Of a DNA stretch of 64,000 nt, positions 26,875 to 33,960 are shown one piece after another. This stretch comes from JASGCK01 sp031538565. Its GTDB lineage: Bacteria; Pseudomonadota; Gammaproteobacteria; Burkholderiales; Burkholderiaceae_C. The notes below the pieces were generated by a model that was not told the origin of the DNA, searched no databases, and saw only the letters and a program-made list of their open reading frames with translations. The position numbers were made by a program, and so were the translations under genes. The stretch covers positions 1-64,000 of the forward strand of contig JAVKLS010000013.1 in NCBI GenBank assembly GCA_031538565.1. Direction: 5' to 3'. Every line of letters begins with the position of its first letter. Position 1 is the first letter of the stretch.

Positions 26875-27654
26875 TCACAGCAGCCACGCAGGCTTGCGTT
26901 TTTGTAAAAACGATTGCACTCCCTCGCGGCCTTCGGCGCTGGCGCGAATTCCCGCAATTTCTTTCACCGTGCGCGCAATGACGGCAGGCGTAATGGGTGT
27001 ATCGATGACCGCGTCCATCAATTTTTTAGTGGACGCAATCGCATTGGGGCTGGCAAGGCATAACGCTTTGCACAGCTTGGCAACGGCGGCGTCCAGTTCG
27101 CTTGCGGCAACGACTTCGGACACCAGCCCCATGCGCTCGGCTTGGTCTGCCGAAAAACGCTCTGCGGTCAACCAGTAACGCTGCGCGCCGCGCACGCCCA
27201 TTGCACGAATGAGATACGGGCTAATCGTGGCGGGGATGAGCCCGAGCTTGACCTCGCTGACGCAAAACTGCGCCGTGTCCACCGCGACCGCAATGTCGCA
27301 CGCAGCGATGAGCCCAGTACCGCCTGCGTAGGCATCGCCTTGCACCACCGCAATGGTGGGCTTGGAGCAGGTGGCAATGACGCGCAGCATTTGGGCAAGC
27401 TGATTTGCATCGGCAAGATTTTCTTCGTAAGAGTAGTCCGCCATGCGGCGCATCCAGTTGAGGTCTGCGCCTGCGCAAAACGCAGGGCCATTGGCGGCAA
27501 GTACGATGACGCGCACGTCAGCGGCAAGATCCGCGTCAGTGAACGCGGCTGTCAACTCGGAAATCACCTCGTCGTTGAACGCGTTGCGCACCTCGGGACG
27601 ATTGAGCGTAATTCGGGCGATGTGATCCGCAACAGAAATAAAAAGATGAGTCAT
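26875..27654 (-). CDS. liuC: enoyl-CoA hydratase family, probable 3-methylglutaconyl-CoA hydratase
   Basis: A 259-residue crotonase-fold protein. The oxyanion-hole segments are visible (NGPAFCAGADLNWM and GDAYAGGTGLIAACDIAVA), and the residue after SEVKLGLIPATISPY sits where the catalytic Glu region is expected. Its position between the two carboxylase subunit genes makes hydration of 3-methylglutaconyl-CoA to HMG-CoA the likely reaction. It begins 11 bp after liuB, and liuD begins 33 bp after it. Confidence 0.85.
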   Translation of the reverse strand: MTHLFISVADHIARITLNRPEVRNAFNDEVISELTAAFTDADLAADVRVIVLAANGPAFCAGADLNWMRRMADYSYEENLADANQLAQMLRVIATCSKPTIAVVQGDAYAGGTGLIAACDIAVAVDTAQFCVSEVKLGLIPATISPYLIRAMGVRGAQRYWLTAERFSADQAERMGLVSEVVAASELDAAVAKLCKALCLASPNAIASTKKLMDAVIDTPITPAVIARTVKEIAGIRASAEGREGVQSFLQKRKPAWLL

Positions 27655-27665
27655 GGCAGTTCGTC

Positions 27666-29303
27666 CTACATCCTAAACACACCAAACTTGACGTCTGGAA
27701 TAGGCGCATTCAAACCAGCTGACAGCGCCAAGCCCAATACTCGCCTTGTGTCCACAGGGTTGATAACCCCGTCGTCCCACAGCCGCGCCGTGGCGTAGTA
27801 GGGGTGCGACTGGCGCTCAAACTGATCCAGTAGCGGCTGCTTGAAGGCGCGCTCCTCCTCCTCACGCCACGCTGCCTCACCCTTCAAGCCCGTTTTGGCT
27901 TCAATGCCGTCGCGCTTGACCGTGGCCAACACGCTGGCGGCTTGCTCGCCGCCCATCACACTAATGCGGGCGTTTGGCCACATCCACACAAAGCGCGGAT
28001 TGAAGGCTCGTCCACACATACCGTAGTTGCCCGCACCAAAGCTGCCGCCAATGATGATGGTGTATTTAGGCACATTCGCTGTGGCTACGGCGGTCACCAT
28101 TTTTGCGCCATGCCTTGCAATGCCTTCGCTCTCGACTTTACGTCCAACCATAAAGCCCGCGATGTTTTGCAAAAACACCAGAGGGATTTGGCGCTGGCAA
28201 CACAGCTCGATAAAGTGCGCACCTTTTTGCGCCGACTCGGAGAACAAAATGCCGTTATTGGCAACGATGCCCACAGGCATACCTTCGATATGCGAAAAGC
28301 CGCAAACCAAGGTGCTGCCAAAGCGGGCTTTGAATTCATGAAATTCGGAATCGTCCACGATGCGGGCAATGATTTCGCGCACATCAAAAGATTTTTTAGC
28401 ATCCGCTGGAATAACTCCCATCAACTCCTCAGACGCATAACGCGGCGGTTTAGGCGTTTGAAGGGCGGTGGCGTGGCACTTGCTGCGATTCAAATTGACC
28501 ACCGCTTGCCGAGCTAGTGCGAGAGCGTGCGCGTCATCAGTCGCAAGATGATCCGCCACGCCAGAAAGTCGTGTGTGAACATCGCCACCGCCCAAGTCTT
28601 CTGCGCTCACCACTTCACCAGTCGCGGCTTTGACGAGCGGCGGGCCGCCCAAAAAGATAGTTCCTTGATTTTTGACGATGATGGTCTCATCGCTCATGGC
28701 AGGCATATACGCGCCGCCCGCCGTGCACGAGCCCATTACCACCGCGATTTGTGCAATGCCCAGAGCGCTCATTTGCGCTTGGTTGTAGAAGATGCGGCCA
28801 AAGTGATCACGATCGGGAAACACTTCGTCTTGGTTAGGTAAATTCGCACCGCCCGAGTCCACCAAGTAAATGCATGGCAAATTGTTTTGCTGGGCGATTT
28901 CTTGTGCGCGCAAATGTTTTTTAACGGTCATCGGAAAGTAGGTTCCACCCTTGACCGTCGCATCGTTGCAGACAATCATGCACTCATGACCTGAGACACG
29001 CCCTATGCCAGCAATAAGACCTGCGGCAGGAGCGGCATCAACACCCGTCGCATCTTGATACATGGCGTACGCTGCCATGGGTGAAATTTCTAAAAAGGGC
29101 GAACCGTTATCGAGCAGTAAATCTACGCGCTCTCGCGGCACAAGCTTGCCCCGCGCTTCGTGCTTGGCTCGCGCTGCGGCGCCACCCCCCTCCGATATAA
29201 CGGACAGCTTGGCTTGCAAATCAGCCACAAGCCGATTCATCACTTCACTATTGGCGAGAAAATCGCTGCTGCGTGGATTGATCTGTGTAGTAAGGATGGC
29301 CAT
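27666..29303 (-). CDS. liuB: methylcrotonyl-CoA carboxylase carboxyltransferase (beta) subunit
   Basis: The 545-residue subunit transfers CO2 from biotin to 3-methylcrotonyl-CoA. Start at 29303 (MAILTTQINPRS). Typical blocks include KLVPRERVDLLLDNGSPFLE, YLVDSGGANLPNQDEVFPD, GSCTAGGAYMPAMSDE and FLQNIAGFMVGRKVE. It is the first gene of the leftward liuB-liuC-liuD cluster. The isovaleryl-CoA dehydrogenase gene that usually leads such clusters is absent; immediately upstream lie 88 bp and then a recombinase fragment and attL. Confidence 0.92.
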   Translation of the reverse strand: MAILTTQINPRSSDFLANSEVMNRLVADLQAKLSVISEGGGAAARAKHEARGKLVPRERVDLLLDNGSPFLEISPMAAYAMYQDATGVDAAPAAGLIAGIGRVSGHECMIVCNDATVKGGTYFPMTVKKHLRAQEIAQQNNLPCIYLVDSGGANLPNQDEVFPDRDHFGRIFYNQAQMSALGIAQIAVVMGSCTAGGAYMPAMSDETIIVKNQGTIFLGGPPLVKAATGEVVSAEDLGGGDVHTRLSGVADHLATDDAHALALARQAVVNLNRSKCHATALQTPKPPRYASEELMGVIPADAKKSFDVREIIARIVDDSEFHEFKARFGSTLVCGFSHIEGMPVGIVANNGILFSESAQKGAHFIELCCQRQIPLVFLQNIAGFMVGRKVESEGIARHGAKMVTAVATANVPKYTIIIGGSFGAGNYGMCGRAFNPRFVWMWPNARISVMGGEQAASVLATVKRDGIEAKTGLKGEAAWREEEERAFKQPLLDQFERQSHPYYATARLWDDGVINPVDTRRVLGLALSAGLNAPIPDVKFGVFRM

Positions 29304-29391
29304 GTCAGTTTTCTTCAAATGTCAAAAATGAACTTACCTCAGCTTCGCGCGGTTAGGCATTTCGGAATTAAAACGATTTGAGTGTAATCGC

Positions 29392-29518
29392 GCAGGGTTA
29401 GCGGCTGCGCGGAAGCGTTGGCGGGTGCTGGGTAGGCCGCGTCGCCAATTGAGCAGCACGCCGCCGAGGTGCTGCATTTATGGCGGGCTGGGAGATGGAC
29501 GAAGACGTCGCTAACTAG
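29392..29518 (+). pseudogene. remnant of a second resolvase gene outside attL
   Basis: These 127 bp align along their length with 30038-30162, the C-terminal part of the intact recombinase gene (for example gccaattgagca/gcacgccgccgaggtgctgcattt in both), with scattered substitutions and one-base indels that break the frame. The segment ends 2 bp before attL. It is best explained as the residue of an earlier related element that used the same site and was largely deleted. Bases 29304-29391 and 29519-29520 show no gene. Confidence 0.8.
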
Positions 29519-29520
29519 TT

Positions 29521-29554
29521 CCATGCTGGGCCAAATCAAATTGGCGGAAACGGA
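29521..29554. other. attL: left copy of the 34-bp attachment core
   Basis: The 34 bp starting ccatgctgggccaaatcaaa and ending ggcggaaacgga are identical to 39464-39497. Homology continues weakly inward, with cgaaccctc at 29561-29569 matching the T-arm of tRNA-Ser, so the element carries a degenerate copy of the tRNA 3' end. Direct orientation and identity mark this as one end of the integrated element. Confidence 0.92.
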
Positions 29555-29638
29555 TACATCCGAACCCTCATCATCTCTAAGGCATGCCGCTGGCTAATCC
29601 GTGCCCGCCGCTGGTTGAGTAAATTTGTTGTCCGCTAA
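29555..29638 (+). pseudogene. orphaned 3' segment of the HTH regulator gene (circular-form C-terminus)
   Basis: In the excised circle the att core at 39464-39497 would join 29555. The reading frame of the HTH gene then continues exactly in phase for 27 codons (YIRTLIISKACRW ... WLSKFVVR) to TAA at 29636-29638. In the prophage this segment lacks a start and is silent. It is basic and hydrophobic, and it would replace the 14 residues that the integrated gene borrows from antisense tRNA-Ser. Confidence 0.75.
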
Positions 29639-29665
29639 TTTTGGCGGGGTTTAAAAGGATTTACC

Positions 29666-30241
29666 ATGCTTATCGGATATGCCCGTGTCTCAACTGACCA
29701 ACAACAAACAAACCTGCAAATCGATGCGCTGCTCCGCGCTGGCTGCGACGTCGTACACCAAGAAAAGGCGTCTGGCGGCTCCATGAATCGCCCTGTGCTG
29801 CTGGCCATGCTTGGCGCGCTAAACAATGGGGATACTGTGATTGTGTACAAACTAGACCGCATGGGTAGGTCGCTTGCTGACTTACTGGATATTGCGCGCC
29901 GTGTGGAGGCGCGGGGTGCAAGGCTCCAGTCTCTGACCGATTGTTTCGAGACTGCTACGGCTGCGGGCAGGATGATGTTTCAGTTGCTGGGCACGTTTGC
30001 GGAGTTTGAACGCTCGATGATTGTGGAGCGTACTAGTGCAGGATTAGCGGCTGCCCGTGCCCGTGGTAAGGTGCTGGGTAGACCATCGCCAATTGAGCAA
30101 CACGCCGCCGAGGTGCTGCATTTATGGCGGTCTGGTGGATGGACGAAGACTTCGCTAGCTAGAAAGTTTGGGACGCATATTAGCAGCGTCAAGCGACTAC
30201 TAAAGAGGCACAGCGCACAGGCTGGCAGGTGCGCTGGTTAG
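29666..30241 (+). CDS. small serine recombinase (resolvase/invertase family), probable integrase/excisionase
   Basis: A 191-residue serine recombinase. The catalytic Ser is in YARVSTDQQQ (S9), with conserved KLDRMGRSLADLL and the E-helix region FAEFERSMIVERTSAGLAAARARG. The C-terminal HTH is EVLHLWRSGGWTKTSLARKFG. AAAAGGA precedes the ATG. It is the only recombinase in the element and lies 112 bp inside attL, so it is the candidate integration enzyme, although small resolvases usually resolve or invert DNA rather than integrate into tRNA genes. In the circular genome it would lie 27 bp after the HTH gene and probably share its transcript. Confidence 0.9.
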   Translation: MLIGYARVSTDQQQTNLQIDALLRAGCDVVHQEKASGGSMNRPVLLAMLGALNNGDTVIVYKLDRMGRSLADLLDIARRVEARGARLQSLTDCFETATAAGRMMFQLLGTFAEFERSMIVERTSAGLAAARARGKVLGRPSPIEQHAAEVLHLWRSGGWTKTSLARKFGTHISSVKRLLKRHSAQAGRCAG

Positions 30242-30321
30242 GCGCGGTGTGTGTCAGCGTAAAAACCAACGACAAGGGTAAACGCGATAACTGCTAGGCA
30301 CATTATTTCGATAGGTGTCAT
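30238..30321 (-). CDS. 27-residue single-helix membrane peptide
   Basis: The peptide starts MTPIEIMCLAVIAF and consists almost entirely of one transmembrane helix followed by YADTHRA. GAGGAG lies 8 bases before the ATG, and the ATG overlaps the stop of the preceding gene (ATGA), so translation looks genuine despite the size. It is last in the leftward lysis/late region and overlaps the end of the recombinase gene by 4 bp. It may be a lysis accessory or virion membrane peptide; no homolog is recognised. Confidence 0.55.
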   Translation of the reverse strand: MTPIEIMCLAVIAFTLVVGFYADTHRA

Positions 30322-30506
30322 CTGTCTCTCCTCAGATATAAAGTCATACCGAATGTTACCACGAATGCCGCTATTAGGAAGGATAGCTCAGAGTGGGTTA
30401 CCTGCTCTGGTCTTGCCACTCCAATGGCTGCACCGCCCACAGCTGCCGCCGCCGCTGTCCCTAGCAAGCGCACAATTTCGTCTAGCTGTTTTATACTAAT
30501 TTTCAT
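30318..30506 (-). CDS. 62-residue membrane protein
   Basis: Two hydrophobic stretches, LLGTAAAAAVGGAAIGVA and LSFLIAAFVVTFGMTLYL, are separated by a polar turn (RPEQVTHSE), and the C-terminus is YLRRDR. A two-helix hairpin of this size suits a holin-like, antiholin or virion membrane protein. The start has only a weak ribosome-binding site, but the gene is flanked at close range by others on the same strand and is coupled to the 27-residue peptide. Function unknown. Confidence 0.55.
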   Translation of the reverse strand: MKISIKQLDEIVRLLGTAAAAAVGGAAIGVARPEQVTHSELSFLIAAFVVTFGMTLYLRRDR

Positions 30507-30515
30507 GCAGGCATT

Positions 30516-30641
30516 TTACCGTTTGGTTTTTGCCTTGCGCTTGAATTGCCCTTTGGCGTTACGGGCTGGCGTGACCTTGAATGACTTGCATGAATTGCAG
30601 GGTGTGCTTTTGCGCTTAGTTGCTTTGCGTTTTACTGCCAT
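30516..30641 (-). CDS. 41-residue very basic protein with Cys pair
   Basis: The product starts MAVKRKATKRKSTPCNSCKS and continues with further Lys/Arg clusters (FKRKAKTKR at the end). More than a third of the residues are basic, and CNSC could bind metal. Small basic proteins of this kind are found in virions of membrane-containing phages, where they may condense DNA; that is an analogy only. It starts 12 bp after the preceding 47-codon gene. The ribosome-binding site is weak. Confidence 0.5.
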   Translation of the reverse strand: MAVKRKATKRKSTPCNSCKSFKVTPARNAKGQFKRKAKTKR

Positions 30642-30653
30642 GATGATGCTACT

Positions 30654-30797
30654 TTAAAAAATCTTTGGCGTATCGCCCCATTGTTTTTGAATCCAGTTTT
30701 TGAGCGCTGGCGAATTACCAACCACCCATGCGGTGACGATTACGGATGCTAAATAAATTGCTGAGGCAGATGCGACGCGCTTGATGATTGGGCTCAT
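30654..30797 (-). CDS. 47-residue single-helix membrane protein
   Basis: The N-terminus MSPIIKRVASAS is followed by a transmembrane helix (AIYLASVIVTAWVVG) and a polar tail ending GDTPKIF. AAGGGCG precedes the start, and the ATG overlaps the stop of the upstream gene (ATGA). It belongs to a chain of very short coupled genes downstream of the holin-like gene. Function unknown; a lysis accessory or minor virion membrane protein is plausible. Confidence 0.6.
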   Translation of the reverse strand: MSPIIKRVASASAIYLASVIVTAWVVGNSPALKNWIQKQWGDTPKIF

Positions 30798-30940
30798 AGC
30801 CCGCCCTTAATCAATCGGCGCTCAATTTCATTGGCTCGGTATTTGAGCTCTTGCAAGTCTGCTCGTATAGCGGCATAAACGCCCGCAGCGGTGATTACCT
30901 GACCGATTAGCCATAGTACGACTGTGGTGTCACTCATCAT
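30794..30940 (-). CDS. 48-residue protein: membrane helix plus coiled coil (spanin-like layout)
   Basis: An N-terminal helix (TTVVLWLIGQVITAAGVYAA) is followed by a charged amphipathic helix (DLQELKYRANEIERRL). The start ATG at 30940 overlaps the holin-like gene's stop. A membrane anchor with a short coiled coil just after a holin gene recalls inner-membrane spanins, but the protein is much shorter than known ones, so the role is only suggested by layout. Confidence 0.6.
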   Translation of the reverse strand: MMSDTTVVLWLIGQVITAAGVYAAIRADLQELKYRANEIERRLIKGGL

Positions 30941-31311
30941 GTTGTTTTTGCCTTTATGTAGCCCAATGTCCTGTCTCCAAACAAATAAAAAAACACGGCG
31001 CTTGCGATGTTGTCTACTGAATCGACGTTGCTTGCCCCGTAGATGTGGCAGTACGCCCACACGGAAAGGGTAACGGCGGCTACGGATGGGCGTTGCAGGC
31101 GTACGATGGCTTCTACCCACGGGTAGGTTACCGCGCCGCCGCCTGCGTCGTTTAGCGCCTTAAAACGCGCAGTGTCAGATTCTTGCATTTGTACATACTC
31201 GCTCACGTTTATTGGCTTGTATGCCGCTGGCGCGAGGTATTTGTTTGCTGCCCCTTTGAGTAAGTCGATTAGCGATGGCACGGCGGCCGCTAGCATTGTG
31301 ATTGGCTCCAT
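30937..31311 (-). CDS. holin-like protein (3-TM family)
   Basis: The 124-residue product (start MEPITMLAAAVPSLIDLL) has an amphipathic N-terminus, then RPSVAAVTLSVWAYCHIYG and IASAVFFYLFGDRTLGYIKA. The segment ending FGDRTL is typical of the three-TM holin family first noted in gene transfer agents and small phages. It is one of a lysis block with the endolysin 300 bp upstream. The longer in-frame start at 31353 overlaps the upstream gene and is less likely. Confidence 0.65.
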   Translation of the reverse strand: MEPITMLAAAVPSLIDLLKGAANKYLAPAAYKPINVSEYVQMQESDTARFKALNDAGGGAVTYPWVEAIVRLQRPSVAAVTLSVWAYCHIYGASNVDSVDNIASAVFFYLFGDRTLGYIKAKTT

Positions 31312-31313
31312 AG

Positions 31314-31607
31314 TTATGATCCCATGCCACCAGCTGCAAACATATTGAGCCAAGCGTTATCCCAATCGGATTCTGGTTTTGTTTTTGTCGTGCTCGTAGG
31401 CAAAATCTCTTTGTCCACAGATAGCGGTTCAACGGCTGTTTTTGCTGTGCTGATAGCCGCATCTGCAACCTCGCCCGCTGTGTCGCTGACCCAGTTTGCA
31501 GCGCCTTTAATGGCGTTGTATCCCTTAAAAATAAAGTATCCACCCACGGCAAGCCCTGCAATGGCAAGAACGCCTGTAGCGGTAATGTCTGGCATTTTGA
31601 TTTTCAT
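31314..31607 (-). CDS. 97-residue membrane protein
   Basis: A single transmembrane helix (ATGVLAIAGLAVGGYFIF) near the N-terminus is followed by an Ala/Thr-rich amphipathic stretch (WVSDTAGEVADAAISTAKTA) and a polar C-terminus with LNMFAAGGMGS. The start overlaps the endolysin stop by 4 bp (ATGA). The pattern suits a minor virion membrane protein of a lipid-containing phage. No homolog is recognised. Confidence 0.65.
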   Translation of the reverse strand: MKIKMPDITATGVLAIAGLAVGGYFIFKGYNAIKGAANWVSDTAGEVADAAISTAKTAVEPLSVDKEILPTSTTKTKPESDWDNAWLNMFAAGGMGS

Positions 31608-32416
31608 GTCGTCACCCCCCCAGATGCGTTGTAGGCAGCAAGCAAGCTGCTCAGTTTTCTCTCTGGCTGTGCATACCCAGCCCCTGGCAAACTAGCCCAT
31701 GTTTTTGCACATCGATTAATTGAGGTTTGTATATCGCCTTTGTCTACGTATGGCAACGCGCCGCATCTGCGTATAAGCTCTAGGCAGGCGGAATCTTGGC
31801 TAGATTCGCTAAAGTCAGGCAGACCTAATTTGTTTGCCAATTCGTCCCACGTCCTGCTCAAAAACTGATACCGTCCAGCCGCGCTTGTTTTGAGTGTCTC
31901 TCCGCGCCTGTTTGTGAAGCTAAATATCTGGCGCGGGTGGTCGTCTAGGTTGTTGCAAAGTGCGCCGCCAAACATCATTCTGTAACCGTTAGCGCCTGCG
32001 TTTGCCGTGCCCTCGCTATATGCAATCATGTCCAAAAATGCTTGACGGTTTCGCGCTGCATTGTTAGCAGGTGATTGGCTGGCTACGGGCTCGGATGCAG
32101 GACGATAAAAATGGTAGTCCGATTGGTCATCATTCAATGAGTTGTCTACGGGCTCGGCTGCGGGCTCGGCAGCCATCCCTAAAATCTCATCCGCCGTGCT
32201 GGATACTGTATCTATGGATGTGGTCATCATGTCATCAATGCTTGTTAGGATGCTGTCTAGCGCTGTTGGTAGTTGGTTGTCGTCTTCCGTGGGGACTGGG
32301 TTATCGCCATACATCGGTATCCTGTTTTCTATATCGCTATTCGCGCCTGCAAACTTTTTGTAGACATACAGCCCAGCAGCGCTAACAGCAGCCATAGCCA
32401 GTAGCTTTTTCAGCAT
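31604..32416 (-). CDS. membrane-anchored endolysin, lambda R-type lytic transglycosylase (GH104)
   Basis: Residues 125-270 closely follow lambda gpR: QAFLDMIAYSEGT with the catalytic Glu at 135, DHPRQIFSFTN, SAAGRYQFLSRTWDELANKL, SQDSACLELIRRCGALP and CAKTWASLPGAGY. Unlike lambda R, the enzyme has an N-terminal membrane helix (MLKKLLAMAAVSAAGLYVY) and an acidic, Ala-rich linker of about 95 residues. It could be a signal-anchor endolysin or a virion-bound enzyme that opens the cell wall at entry. It lies between structural genes and the holin-like gene. Confidence 0.88.
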   Translation of the reverse strand: MLKKLLAMAAVSAAGLYVYKKFAGANSDIENRIPMYGDNPVPTEDDNQLPTALDSILTSIDDMMTTSIDTVSSTADEILGMAAEPAAEPVDNSLNDDQSDYHFYRPASEPVASQSPANNAARNRQAFLDMIAYSEGTANAGANGYRMMFGGALCNNLDDHPRQIFSFTNRRGETLKTSAAGRYQFLSRTWDELANKLGLPDFSESSQDSACLELIRRCGALPYVDKGDIQTSINRCAKTWASLPGAGYAQPERKLSSLLAAYNASGGVTT

Positions 32417-32422
32417 TCGCGG

Positions 32423-33070
32423 CTACCATCCAAAAATGTTTGCGATGCTGTCCCCAAGCCCGTTAACGCTGCTAGTGACCATGTTGCTAATAGACTTTTG
32501 CCCAATCAAATTGCTTGCTACCGCCGCGGCAGCTAGATAACCGCCCGTAGGGTCAAATGCCATGCCGCCCTCGCCTAGGCCCATATCAGCAATCTCACCA
32601 AGCCCCCCCCAGTCCTCGGCCAATCCAGACGCCTGAGAAATTACATCAGCAGCGCCACCACTACCCCCCCCTAATCCAGAAATAAAATTACCTAGTTGGT
32701 CACCACCTCCGCCAAATAAATCACCAATCGAGCCAATGGCGCTTGAAATACCCGACTGCACGCTTTTATTACCCAGCACTCCACCAACCAAGCTGCCTAG
32801 ACCTGCGTATGACTGCGTGCCATTTGCAACATTAAGCTGCCCATAGTATGGCTGTTGATACTGCGGCTGTCTTTGTTGTCGCATATTGCCACTACCCTGC
32901 GAGTATCTCGGCTGCACACCGCCGCCATACATACTCCCCTGCGAAGGTATGGGTGTCATATTGCCGTACACATTACTTGGCAATGTAGGCATGGCTGCAC
33001 TTGATTTTTTTGCGACTAGAAGAAGCGCAGCAATACCAACGGCAGCAAATAGTACTGTTTCTGTTTTCAT
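32423..33070 (-). CDS. Gly-rich membrane/virion protein
   Basis: The 215-residue protein has an N-terminal transmembrane helix (TETVLFAAVGIAALLLVA), a Gln/Tyr/Pro-rich stretch (RQQRQPQYQQPYYGQ) and a long Gly/Ser-rich region with amphipathic segments. Two runs of eight C on the plus strand (32603-32610 and 32674-32681) encode Gly tracts. The composition resembles membrane-associated structural proteins of PM2-type viruses. It overlaps its upstream neighbour by 4 bp. Function unknown. Confidence 0.7.
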   Translation of the reverse strand: MKTETVLFAAVGIAALLLVAKKSSAAMPTLPSNVYGNMTPIPSQGSMYGGGVQPRYSQGSGNMRQQRQPQYQQPYYGQLNVANGTQSYAGLGSLVGGVLGNKSVQSGISSAIGSIGDLFGGGGDQLGNFISGLGGGSGGAADVISQASGLAEDWGGLGEIADMGLGEGGMAFDPTGGYLAAAAVASNLIGQKSISNMVTSSVNGLGDSIANIFGW

Positions 33071-33282
33071 ATTTCGTCAAAATCAAATTCTGAAAATACA
33101 TAGTTTCCAAAAACGGTTGGATACCTGATTAACAAGGACTCTCCAGGAAGCAAAAAAAACCCACTGCCAGAATAAATCTCAACTGTATTTTTCGCTGGTA
33201 ATAAAACATCTCTAATTTTTGTACCAGACACGTCATACTGAAATCTTGCTAGCCCAGATCCTTGTTCAATTGATGATGGCAT
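33067..33282 (-). CDS. 71-residue hypothetical virion-region protein
   Basis: A short, apparently all-beta protein (for example VLLPAKNTVEIYSGSGFFLL, then LLIRYPTVFG) ending in the acidic EFDFDEI. No membrane helix. The stop overlaps the start of the Gly-rich membrane protein gene (ATGA), so the two are coupled. The base composition is AT-richer than the host genes. It could be a minor capsid or spike component, which is inference from position. Confidence 0.65.
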   Translation of the reverse strand: MPSSIEQGSGLARFQYDVSGTKIRDVLLPAKNTVEIYSGSGFFLLPGESLLIRYPTVFGNYVFSEFDFDEI

Positions 33283-33299
33283 TTATTTTTTCCTTAATA

Positions 33300-33950
33300 T
33301 TATGTGGCAATACAATAACCTTGACCAACTGCTGCCGTTGAAAGTACTTGAGTGTCAGAATAATATCTAAGTCTTTTAGACCTAGCCTTATCTCCAAACG
33401 AATTCCAATTTATGTAGGTGTAGACAGGAGGAATTGAATGGACGGTTGCAATAATCTCAGAGAGTGAACAAATTGAAATTTTGTTTATGATGACTGTTTT
33501 ACTTCCTGTATTTCTAATTCCATCAAAAAGACCAGCTGCAGATGTAGCAGCTACAGGTATTGGTAGACTTGTACCAGCTACAAATTGTGATGTAAAGTGC
33601 GCTGCGAAACTCCTGCCAGATAATGCAGACTGCACGATGCTGCTTTGCGTATTTACGACGCCATTAACGGCTACAACTCCCTGAACTTGCTGATTAATAA
33701 TTTCAGAATCCGAGCAAAGAATCGTGCCAAAAATAGGTATGCCTAGCAGGTTACGTATCTCCAAACGGTCATACTCTGTGCCACTAAGTCCCTGCCCTAC
33801 ACCGCATGGTGAGAACTCTCCAAAAATACCCCGTACACCAATTGAATTTGGAGCACTTAGAGACTGGATGACAAAGTAACTCCCAATAGCTGGGACTATA
33901 TAAGCCCCACTTGCCTGAATCGAAAAGTCATACGATTTAATTTGCCGCAT
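33300..33950 (-). CDS. 216-residue hypothetical virion-region protein
   Basis: A beta-rich protein without membrane helices, starting MRQIKSYDFSIQASGAYIVP and containing repeated Ser/Val/Ile strands. It has Cys residues near 49, 79, 160 and 213. Position two genes after the capsid protein and its composition make a spike, penton or receptor-binding protein a reasonable guess. No family was recognised. A structure prediction would be informative. Confidence 0.7.
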   Translation of the reverse strand: MRQIKSYDFSIQASGAYIVPAIGSYFVIQSLSAPNSIGVRGIFGEFSPCGVGQGLSGTEYDRLEIRNLLGIPIFGTILCSDSEIINQQVQGVVAVNGVVNTQSSIVQSALSGRSFAAHFTSQFVAGTSLPIPVAATSAAGLFDGIRNTGSKTVIINKISICSLSEIIATVHSIPPVYTYINWNSFGDKARSKRLRYYSDTQVLSTAAVGQGYCIAT

Positions 33951-33960
33951 CTAAGCCCCT

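Noticed and set aside
29339..29539. 66-codon minus-strand frame left of attL
   Set aside because: It is the antisense of the decayed recombinase fragment.
30424..30657. 77-codon plus-strand frame
   Set aside because: It is antisense to two leftward genes (62 and 41 codons) that fit the operon.
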